A program made the position numbers and the translations under genes. From the NCBI GenBank assembly GCA_024699395.1, contig JAILPU010000283.1, positions 1 through 7,781 on the forward strand: 7,781 bases of DNA, in the 5' to 3' direction. Position 1 is the first letter of the stretch, and every line of letters starts with the position of its first letter. Of this stretch, positions 1-5,310 are shown in pieces. The DNA comes from Lachnospiraceae bacterium (GTDB lineage Bacteria > Bacillota > Clostridia > Lachnospirales > Lachnospiraceae). The notes beneath the pieces were generated by a model that was not told where the DNA came from, made no database searches, and worked only from the letters and a program-made list of their open reading frames with translations.

Positions 1-395
1 ACGGAAAACTTCAGGAGTATGAGAATCGTAAGACCTACGATATCGAGCATTCCGAGCTTAAGAGACCTGTTAAGAGCATGGTTAAATTATCCGACTACGA
101 TCTTGAAGAGGTTAAGGTGGAGGTTAAGGAAGTTGACAGCGTGATTTACCTCTTCACCACCAAGACCTGCCCCAACTGCAAGATTGCCAAGGAATATCTG
201 AAGGATGTTCCCTACATCCTTATAGATGCCGAGGAAAATATGGAGATGGCAAGACAGTACGGTGTTATGCAGGCTCCCACTCTTGTGGTGGTTAAGGACG
301 GCAAGACCAAGAAATATGTCAATGCCTCCAATATCAACAAATTTGTAAATAACCTTAATACGGCAAAGGAAACATCAAATGCCGTACAGGTATAA
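1..395 (+). CDS. nrdD: 3' end of probable anaerobic ribonucleoside-triphosphate reductase with C-terminal thioredoxin-like domain
   Basis: The frame is open from the window edge (first full codon at 3) to the TAA at 393-395, so this is the C-terminus of a longer protein. About 25 residues before the ATG at 78 contain GKLQEYENRKTYDI, which resembles the tail of some clostridial class III reductases. That match is from memory and is the weaker part of the call. The last ~85 residues form a thioredoxin fold: a strand (SVIYLFTT), a CPNC redox pair coded at 168-179, a helix, a strand (YILIDAE), then the QAPTLVVV segment holding the expected cis-proline. In class III reductases the glycyl-radical enzyme reduces ribonucleotides without oxygen; a fused redox domain could recycle its cysteines or donate electrons (inference). 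An independent thioredoxin gene starting at 78 is unlikely because no good ribosome binding site precedes it and the frame continues upstream. Confidence 0.6.
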   Translation, partial: GKLQEYENRKTYDIEHSELKRPVKSMVKLSDYDLEEVKVEVKEVDSVIYLFTTKTCPNCKIAKEYLKDVPYILIDAEENMEMARQYGVMQAPTLVVVKDGKTKKYVNASNINKFVNNLNTAKETSNAVQV

Positions 396-410
396 AAGGA
401 CTTAAAGGAA

Positions 411-1337
411 ATGATAAACAGACTTATTAAAGAAATTAAAACAAAGGAAGCTCCCATTGTGGTGGGACTGGACCCGATGCTTAAATTCATTCCTTCACAT
501 ATTTTGAAGGAAGGTTTTGACAGATACGGCGAGAACTTAAAAGGAGCCGCAGAAGCCATATTTTTATTCAATCAAAAAATAGTGGATGCCGTATACGACC
601 TTATCCCTGCGGTTAAACCTCAGATAGCCATGTATGAGCAGTTCGGCATTCCCGGAATGGAAGCCTTTGAGAGAACCGTTAAATACTGTAAAGAAAAAGG
701 CCTCGTGGTTATAGGCGATATCAAAAGAGGAGATATCGGTTCCACATCGGAAGCTTATGCAGTAGGTCATCTTGGTAAGGTGACCATAGGTAACAATTCC
801 TTCTATGGTTTTGACGAAGATTTCGTAACCGTTAACCCTTACCTGGGTACGGACGGAGTCAAGCCCTTTATGGATATATGTGCCACTGAGAAAAAAGGAA
901 TATTTGTCCTTGTAAAAACATCAAATCCTTCCAGCGGAGAATTTCAGGACAGACTTGTGGACAACAGACCTCTGTACGAACTGGTGGGTGAGCAGGTGGC
1001 AAAATGGGGCGAAGAACTTATGGGCGACTCCTACAGTTATGTGGGAGCGGTTGTAGGCGCAACCTACCCGGAGCAGGGCAAAGTTTTACGTAAGATAATG
1101 CCAAAGACCTTTATTTTGGTTCCCGGTTACGGAGCTCAGGGAGGAAAAGGAGCCGATCTTGTTCATTTCTTTAACGATGACGGATTGGGTGCCATAATCA
1201 ATTCTTCCAGAGGTATCATTGCAGCTTACAAACAGGAGAAATATCAGAAATTCAAAGAAGCGAATTTCTTCGAAGCTTCAAGGGCCGCAGTGCTTGATAT
1301 GAAGGAAGATATAAAACAGGCATTGGAAAACAGATAA
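411..1337 (+). CDS. pyrF: Orotidine 5'-phosphate decarboxylase, subfamily 2
   Basis: PyrF decarboxylates OMP to UMP, the last step of de novo pyrimidine synthesis, in the cytoplasm. The 308-residue length fits subfamily 2, which is longer than the ~230-residue E. coli type. Visible motifs are GLDPMLK (19-25), AVKPQIAMYE (67-76), the catalytic DIKRGD (103-108) with the alternating Asp/Lys residues, and the phosphate-binding VPGYGAQGG (237-245) with SSRG (265-268). The ATG at 411 is the first possible start, since the upstream reductase stops in the same frame at 393-395. AAAAGGA at 394-400 is a ribosome binding site about 10 bases away and overlaps that stop; a second AAAGGA sits almost against the ATG. 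The 15-base gap suggests co-transcription or coupling with the upstream gene. The usual clostridial partners pyrK and pyrD do not follow it here. Confidence 0.97.
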   Translation: MINRLIKEIKTKEAPIVVGLDPMLKFIPSHILKEGFDRYGENLKGAAEAIFLFNQKIVDAVYDLIPAVKPQIAMYEQFGIPGMEAFERTVKYCKEKGLVVIGDIKRGDIGSTSEAYAVGHLGKVTIGNNSFYGFDEDFVTVNPYLGTDGVKPFMDICATEKKGIFVLVKTSNPSSGEFQDRLVDNRPLYELVGEQVAKWGEELMGDSYSYVGAVVGATYPEQGKVLRKIMPKTFILVPGYGAQGGKGADLVHFFNDDGLGAIINSSRGIIAAYKQEKYQKFKEANFFEASRAAVLDMKEDIKQALENR

Positions 1338-1343
1338 GATTTT

Positions 1344-1370
1344 TTGACAGACCCGGTTGAGGGATATAAC
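1344..1370 (+). promoter_or_regulatory. Possible promoter for pyrE inside the pyrF-pyrE gap
   Basis: A perfect TTGACA lies at 1344-1349 and TATAAC at 1365-1370, one base off the -10 consensus. The spacing is 15 bases, shorter than the preferred 17, which weakens the call. It sits just after the pyrF stop and would start transcription near 1377, giving pyrE its own short leader. The -10 lies in the loop region of the inverted repeat at 1351-1382, so the two elements cannot be read independently. Confidence 0.35.
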
Positions 1371-1382
1371 CTTCAACCTGGT
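1351..1382 (+). promoter_or_regulatory. Long imperfect inverted repeat between pyrF and pyrE (hairpin or operator)
   Basis: The arm 1351-1363 (ACCCGGTTGAGGG) pairs with 1370-1382 (CCTTCAACCTGGT). Thirteen positions give eleven Watson-Crick pairs, one G-U pair and one mismatch, around a six-base loop ATATAA. As RNA this is a stable hairpin. It is followed by TTTGTTTGTGTG rather than a clean T-run, so as a terminator it would be leaky. Because it overlaps the possible promoter at 1344-1370, it could instead be a DNA operator with GGTTGA/TCAACC half sites. I do not recognise the regulator. Confidence 0.55.
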
Positions 1383-1402
1383 TTGTTTGTGTGAAGATAA
1401 AA

Positions 1403-1408
1403 GAGGAG
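1403..1408 (+). promoter_or_regulatory. Ribosome binding site deciding the pyrE start
   Basis: GAGGAG at 1403-1408 lies five bases before the ATG at 1414. It rules out the earlier in-frame TTG at 1357, which falls inside the inverted repeat and has no ribosome binding site. Confidence 0.85.
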
Positions 1409-1413
1409 ATTGT

Positions 1414-2091
1414 ATGGAAAGATATAAAGAGGAATTTATAGAATTTATGGTTGAATCCGAAGTGCTTAAATTCGGAGAGTTTACATTAAAGAGCGGAAGA
1501 AAATCACCCTTTTTCATGAATGCCGGTGCATATGTTACCGGAAGCCAGCTTATAAGACTTGGGGAATATTATGCAAAGGCAATTCATGAGAATTTCGGAG
1601 ATGAGTTTGACGTTCTTTTCGGACCCGCATACAAGGGTATTCCTTTGAGCGTTGCTACCGTAATGGCATATTATAAGCTTTACGGCAAAGAGATAAGATA
1701 TTGTGCAAACCGTAAAGAAATCAAAGACCACGGCGATGTGGGAATGTTTTTGGGCAGCACCCTTAAAAGCGGTGACAGAGTTGTTATGATAGAGGATGTA
1801 ACAACCTCAGGAAAATCCATAGAAGAAACCTTCCCTCTTATTGAGTCGGTAGGTGGTGTAAGCGTTGTGGGACTTATGGTTTCCTTAAACAGAATGGAAA
1901 AGGGTCTCAACAGTGACAGCGCGGCTTTGCGTGATATCAGAGAAAAATACGGTTTTGATACGGCAGCCATCGTTGATATGAAGGAGGTTACCGATTACCT
2001 TTACAACAGAGATTTCGGCCACGGCGTTATAATCGACGATACCATCAAGGCGGCTATTGATGACTATTACAGACAGTACGGAGCCGTATAG
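1414..2091 (+). CDS. pyrE: Orotate phosphoribosyltransferase
   Basis: PyrE joins orotate and PRPP to give OMP, the substrate of PyrF encoded just upstream. The 225-residue protein has the type I PRTase PRPP loop VVMIEDVTTSGKS (123-135), the orotate-side segment KSGRKSPFFMN near the N-terminus (26-36), FGPAYKGIPL (69-78), and NRKEIKDHGD (99-108), which carries the flexible-loop basic residues of this family. Length is slightly above the E. coli enzyme (~213). The start at 1414 is set by GAGGAG at 1403-1408 and gives a conventional N-terminus. The 76-base gap after pyrF contains an inverted repeat and possible promoter, so pyrE expression may be tuned separately. The next gene starts 10 bases after the stop, so it is probably co-transcribed. 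Confidence 0.97.
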   Translation: MERYKEEFIEFMVESEVLKFGEFTLKSGRKSPFFMNAGAYVTGSQLIRLGEYYAKAIHENFGDEFDVLFGPAYKGIPLSVATVMAYYKLYGKEIRYCANRKEIKDHGDVGMFLGSTLKSGDRVVMIEDVTTSGKSIEETFPLIESVGGVSVVGLMVSLNRMEKGLNSDSAALRDIREKYGFDTAAIVDMKEVTDYLYNRDFGHGVIIDDTIKAAIDDYYRQYGAV

Positions 2092-2101
2092 AGGATAGAA
2101 A

Positions 2102-2413
2102 ATGGCCAGACGTAAGCTTATCTATACCGGTAAAAAGATTTCCAAACGGGGCCGGATGTCTGCTTTCCTCGGGGTTTTAAGCCTTGCAGGACTCGCTGTG
2201 AGCATTTATGCGGCATACAAAAAAGACGGTGAAATTTCCATGAAATACGGCGTCACCGGATTTTTGGCCATGATCTTTTCATTGTCGGGACTGATATTGG
2301 GAACCTGTTCCTTAAGAGATGATGAGAACTTCAGGTTTTTACCTGTATTGGGGATTGTTCTCAATTCCCTTTCGCTCATTTGTGTGGGAATTATTTTATA
2401 TATTGCGATTTAG
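2102..2413 (+). CDS. Small three-helix membrane protein, resembles DUF6142
   Basis: This 103-residue protein has a basic N-terminus (MARRKLIYTGKKISKRGR) followed by three hydrophobic segments at about 19-39, 48-70 and 79-102. The positive-inside rule puts the N-terminus in the cytoplasm. The loops are very short, and there are no obvious catalytic residues or signal-peptidase site. AGAGGA at 2090-2095, overlapping the pyrE stop, is six bases from the ATG, so translation is probably coupled to pyrE. The basic SKRG leader before a first helix recalls the DUF6142 family of small lachnospiral membrane proteins; this is recall, not a search result. Function is unknown. Its place between pyrE and an aminopeptidase gene, with 10- and 12-base gaps, says it is co-expressed with them but not what it does. 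Confidence 0.85.
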   Translation: MARRKLIYTGKKISKRGRMSAFLGVLSLAGLAVSIYAAYKKDGEISMKYGVTGFLAMIFSLSGLILGTCSLRDDENFRFLPVLGIVLNSLSLICVGIILYIAI

Positions 2414-2418
2414 GGGGA
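2412..2418 (+). promoter_or_regulatory. Ribosome binding site for the GTG-started aminopeptidase gene
   Basis: AGGGGGA at 2412-2418 overlaps the stop of the small membrane protein gene and lies seven bases before the GTG at 2426. It supports GTG as the start although the first in-frame ATG comes only at codon 18. Confidence 0.75.
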
Positions 2419-2425
2419 CGTTAAA

Positions 2426-4492
2426 GTGCCTGATACTTTGGAGCGCCTTGAACTTTCACTGAAAGCGGTAAGAAGGATGAACAGTGAGGAGTTGTCCAAT
2501 CCTGTTCTCAATGAATATTTTAAATCTCTATCCGGTTTTATTCTTAATGTTTTCGGCGAACTTGAATTTGTAAAAAACGGAGGCATCACAAAAGCTTCCC
2601 TTGAAGAACTGAGAGAAAGAAATCACAGGATGTATGAGATATTTCTTCCCGAAAATTACGAGAAGAATTTTCTCAATCCCGAATATGCAAAAGAAAAATT
2701 AGGTGAGGAGGGAGTAATCCTGTCCTCTGTTTTTGCTGAGCTTTATAAAATGCCTGTCTATGCCTATGAGGAGGATGAATTTAATATCCTTATAAGGACA
2801 GAGCTTGTGGTACAGATTTATACCCTTTATGTTTATGCACTCTCATCCGATGAACCCGGTCCTTCGGTCAATGAATTAAAGGATATCCTTTACTGGTATG
2901 TGAGTGATTATTGCGATGTTTTAAGTAAAGACGCCGTGGAGAGGGATTATTGTCCCGAGAGGTCAAAGCGCTTTCACGACATCCTTAATACGAATCTTTC
3001 TGATGAAAGATATGTCTACAGTTACGGTCTCTATGTAAATGAAGACGTAATAAAGCTTATACATTTTATGAATGAGCTTGATAAAGAGGAGATTGATAAG
3101 ATTGCCGACACCTTTACGGGAGGCTATGTCAGAGGTTTTGAAGCCGGCAATAAGGATCTTTCCAAGAAAAAATCGGTGAGCATTATCGCAAGAATCGGTT
3201 TTGAAAGAGTACTTCAAAAAGCGGTTTCCAATTTTAACAATCTGGGGCTTAAGGTTCTTATCCATTCCGATAAGAGGAGCTTTTTGGAACTTCCCATGAG
3301 CAGAAACTTTTGTTACATGGGCGGGACTTTGAACAGACAGTTTGCCTACGATCACAAAAATGATTACGGTCTTGTATTTGACAGAAACCTTATGCACAGA
3401 AAGCTTGACACTATAAAAGACGGCTTTGAAGCTGTTTCGGATTTCGCAAGGGATTATGCGGGACCTGCATGTTTTGAGGATTTCGGAGAAAGTGTTTTTA
3501 CACCGGCAATCAAAAAGAGTGCCGTAAAGCTTTCCGATAAGCAGAATCATATATTTACGGAATACAGAAGGCTTTATACGGATATTGTAAAGGCCCATGT
3601 TCCCGAGGAGGAGAGAAGCTTTACCATTATCGCCTTCCCCCTTCCTTCCATAGCAAAAACAGATGAAAAATATAAAGAGATATTTAAAGATATAATTAAG
3701 GTCAATACCCTTGATTACGAAAAGTATTTAAGAATCCAGAATGTGCTTTGCGACACCTTAAATAAGGCGGATTACTGCATTATAAAGGGGAAAGGCACAA
3801 ACAAAACGGATATGAAGGTAAAGGTGGTAACTCCGGACAATCCCGAAAAGCAGGCGAACTTTGAAAACTGCCTTGCGGATGTAAACATTCCCTTGGGAGA
3901 AGTTTTCACATCCCCCGTATTAAAGGGAACTTGGGGGATACTCAATGTCTCCAAGGTATATCTTTCGGGGCTTGAATATAAAAATCTTACCATCAGTTTT
4001 AAAGACGGAATTATAACGGAGTATGACTGCTCCAATTTTGAAGACACAAAAGAAAACAAAAATTATATATATGAAAACGTACTGATGCGCCATGAAACTT
4101 TGCCCTTGGGAGAATTTGCCATCGGTACCAATACTTATGCATACCGCTTGTCCATAGAGCATGATATAGGAGCGCTTTTACCTATACTTATTGCCGAAAA
4201 ATGCGGTCCTCACTTTGCGGTGGGGGATACCTGCTATTCCGATTGCGAGGATATACGTGTTTACAATCCCGACGGCAAGGAGATAATCGCTAAGGAGAAT
4301 GATTATTCTTTGTTGCGTCATACACAGCCGGACAAGGCATATTTTAACTGCCATACGGACATAACGATTCCCTATGACGAGCTGGGACTTTTGGTGTGCG
4401 TCACCAAAGAGGGAGAGGAGATTCCCATTATTGAAGACGGACTCTTTGTGTTGGCGGGCACTCTTGAACTAAACGAGCCTCTTTATAAATAA
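2426..4492 (+). CDS. M29-like metallo-aminopeptidase with ~390-residue N-terminal extension
   Basis: The C-terminal ~290 of 688 residues look like the M29 (AmpS/AmpT, 'thermophilic metalloprotease') catalytic region. The family's metal ligands appear in order: Glu492 in IPLGEVFTSP, Glu563 in LPLGEFAIGTN, His596 in CGPHFAVGDTCYS, and His643/Asp645 in NCHTDITI. Tyr604 follows the third motif, as in the family. M29 enzymes are usually ~400-420 residues and remove N-terminal amino acids in the cytoplasm using two metal ions. There is no signal peptide or membrane segment, so this one should be cytoplasmic too. Residues 1 to ~390 are extra, mostly helical and acidic, and match no domain I can name. 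The GTG start at 2426 follows AGGGGGA. The gene ends the run that begins at pyrE; 284 non-coding bases follow. Motif order makes the catalytic call good; substrate is unknown. Confidence 0.85.
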   Translation: MPDTLERLELSLKAVRRMNSEELSNPVLNEYFKSLSGFILNVFGELEFVKNGGITKASLEELRERNHRMYEIFLPENYEKNFLNPEYAKEKLGEEGVILSSVFAELYKMPVYAYEEDEFNILIRTELVVQIYTLYVYALSSDEPGPSVNELKDILYWYVSDYCDVLSKDAVERDYCPERSKRFHDILNTNLSDERYVYSYGLYVNEDVIKLIHFMNELDKEEIDKIADTFTGGYVRGFEAGNKDLSKKKSVSIIARIGFERVLQKAVSNFNNLGLKVLIHSDKRSFLELPMSRNFCYMGGTLNRQFAYDHKNDYGLVFDRNLMHRKLDTIKDGFEAVSDFARDYAGPACFEDFGESVFTPAIKKSAVKLSDKQNHIFTEYRRLYTDIVKAHVPEEERSFTIIAFPLPSIAKTDEKYKEIFKDIIKVNTLDYEKYLRIQNVLCDTLNKADYCIIKGKGTNKTDMKVKVVTPDNPEKQANFENCLADVNIPLGEVFTSPVLKGTWGILNVSKVYLSGLEYKNLTISFKDGIITEYDCSNFEDTKENKNYIYENVLMRHETLPLGEFAIGTNTYAYRLSIEHDIGALLPILIAEKCGPHFAVGDTCYSDCEDIRVYNPDGKEIIAKENDYSLLRHTQPDKAYFNCHTDITIPYDELGLLVCVTKEGEEIPIIEDGLFVLAGTLELNEPLYK

Positions 4493-4506
4493 GAAAATAA
4501 AAACGG

Positions 4507-4662
4507 GTTGCATACCTCACATTTATTTAGTAAACTGATGATTGGGTTAAAATCCCGAAGGTGGAAACGTATGTATTGTTCTGCCGGTAATCACACCGTA
4601 ATCCTTGGCAATATGGGATTTATTAAGGAAGCGCACTTGCGCATAATGTAATTGTTGCATAC
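4507..4662 (+). repeat. Nine-base direct repeat GTTGCATAC flanking the 5' half of the RNA region
   Basis: GTTGCATAC occurs at 4507-4515 and again at 4654-4662, 147 bases apart, both followed by a pyrimidine and T. The first copy covers the -35-like TTGCAT of the candidate promoter; the second is the 3' arm of a small hairpin in the putative RNA. It could be coincidence. Confidence 0.4.
4508..4536 (+). promoter_or_regulatory. Candidate promoter for the structured RNA and/or purE operon
   Basis: TTGCAT (4508-4513) and TAAACT (4531-4536) are 17 bases apart, behind an A-rich stretch at 4493-4503. Matches to consensus are three of six and four of six, so it is weak on sequence alone. It gains some support from position: transcription would begin near 4542-4544, just where the base-paired RNA region begins. 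Confidence 0.3.
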
Positions 4663-4737
4663 TTTGGCAGCACAGGACTCCGGAATGCCACAAGAGGCAT
4701 TCTTCCTTGCGGGAAAAAACAGGGGATTTTAAGCCGG
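4541..4737 (+). ncRNA. Structured non-coding RNA upstream of purE; possible 6S RNA or new purE leader
   Basis: The 284-base gap at 4493-4776 has no plausible gene but strong pairing. The closing helix joins TTAAAATCCC (4547-4556) to GGGATTTTAA (4723-4732), ten perfect pairs, extended past a G/G mismatch by GG (4544-4545) with CC (4734-4735) and two G-U pairs. Inside, 4557-4576 is largely unpaired. A second helix joins TGTTCTGCC (4577-4585) to GGCAGCACA (4666-4674) with one mismatch. On the 3' side, GAATGCC (4683-4689) pairs with GGCATTC (4696-4702) around a six-base loop. The 4586-4665 interval contains further small hairpins, including 4602-4608/4623-4629, GCGC at 4631-4634/4639-4642 and 4646-4651/4655-4660. 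Length (~190-200 nt) and the plan of closing stem, internal bubble with a hairpin on the 3' strand, then an inner arm recall 6S RNA, the RNA polymerase-binding regulator. A cis-acting leader or riboswitch for purE is the alternative, as purE begins 40 bases later. No family-specific motif was recognised. Confidence 0.5.
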
Positions 4738-4776
4738 CACAGAATTTGGAATTATTTGTTTACGTAGGAGAAAGCT

Positions 4777-5295
4777 ATGAGTAATGCTGAAATGAAGGTT
4801 TCTATAGTAATGGGAAGCGACTCCGATATGCCTGTTATGGCCAAGGCCGCAGACATTTTGGAAGAGTTCGGTATCCCTTATGAGATGAATATTATCAGTG
4901 CTCACAGAGAGCCTGATACTTTTTTTGAGTATGCAAAGGGCGCTGAGGACAGAGGCGTAAAGGTTATAATCGCAGGTGCGGGTATGGCAGCACACCTTCC
5001 CGGTATGTGCGCGGCTCTTTTCACCCTTCCTGTTATAGGAATACCCATGCATACCACTTCTCTGGGAGGAAGAGATTCCCTTTATTCCATAGTTCAGATG
5101 CCTTCAGGCATTCCCGTTGCCACCGTTGCCATAAACGGCGGAACCAATGCGGGACTTTTGGCTGTGAAGATGTTAGCTGTAGCAGATGAAAGCCTTAACA
5201 AGAAGCTTAAAGAATATACAAAAAACATGAAGGAGCAGGTTGAGAAAAAGGATGCCCTTCTTAAGGAAAAAGGTTACAAAAATTACAACAAATAA
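4777..5295 (+). CDS. purE: N5-carboxyaminoimidazole ribonucleotide mutase (class I PurE)
   Basis: Class I PurE converts N5-CAIR to CAIR in de novo purine synthesis and works as a cytoplasmic octamer. The 172-residue protein shows MGSDSDMPVM (12-21), SAHREPD (41-47) with the conserved His43, AGAGMAAHLPGM, and LYSIVQMPSGIPVATVAI, all class I signatures. Class I enzymes normally depend on PurK for N5-CAIR; purK is not adjacent here. The charged C-terminus (EKKDALLKEKGYKNYNK) extends past the core as a helix. AGGAG at 4766-4770 is six bases before the ATG and fixes the start. It is the first gene of the purE-M-N-D run, and its leader is the structured region at 4541-4737, the likeliest place for control of the cluster. 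Confidence 0.96.
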   Translation: MSNAEMKVSIVMGSDSDMPVMAKAADILEEFGIPYEMNIISAHREPDTFFEYAKGAEDRGVKVIIAGAGMAAHLPGMCAALFTLPVIGIPMHTTSLGGRDSLYSIVQMPSGIPVATVAINGGTNAGLLAVKMLAVADESLNKKLKEYTKNMKEQVEKKDALLKEKGYKNYNK

Positions 5296-5300
5296 AATGT

Positions 5301-5305
5301 GAGGT
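5301..5305 (+). promoter_or_regulatory. Ribosome binding site deciding the purM start
   Basis: GAGGT at 5301-5305 is five bases from the ATG at 5311 but only two from the in-frame GTG at 5308. This favours the ATG and a protein beginning MALDYKTAGVDIEAG. Confidence 0.7.
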
Positions 5306-5310
5306 AAGTG

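Noticed and set aside
78..395. Stand-alone thioredoxin gene starting at the ATG at 78
   Set aside because: The frame stays open to the left edge of the window and no good ribosome binding site precedes 78, so it is more likely the end of a longer protein.
1345..1390. PyrR RNA-binding loop
   Set aside because: The sequence AGACCCGGTTGAGGG shares only scattered bases with the consensus and would need an insertion.
1357..1413. Upstream TTG start for pyrE
   Set aside because: It lies inside the inverted repeat, lacks a ribosome binding site and adds residues foreign to PyrE; GAGGAG points to 1414.
2963..3598. Long minus-strand open frame opposite the aminopeptidase gene
   Set aside because: It lies wholly within a convincing + strand gene, has no family resemblance, and is explained by codon bias of the sense strand.
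4557..4572. T-box-like sequence GAAGGTGGAAACG
   Set aside because: It lacks the ACCGCG part of the T-box core, has no terminator after it, and a T-box leader would have to start within the aminopeptidase gene.
4625..4642. SRP RNA tip, suggested by AAGGAAGCGC
   Set aside because: The defining GGTCCGGAAGGAAGCAGCC-type loop is absent and the surrounding pairing does not fit.
4683..4708. Intrinsic terminator formed by GAATGCC/GGCATTC
   Set aside because: The hairpin is good but is followed by TTCCTTGCGGG rather than a T-run, so I treat it as part of the structured RNA.
4493..4776. Purine (guanine/adenine), PRPP/ykkC, ZTP, FMN or cobalamin riboswitch upstream of purE
   Set aside because: None of their conserved core sequences could be found by eye; GGGTTAAAATCC only superficially resembles part of the FMN element.
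5308..5310. GTG start for purM
   Set aside because: The ribosome binding site at 5301-5305 is only two bases away, too close; the ATG at 5311 is properly spaced.
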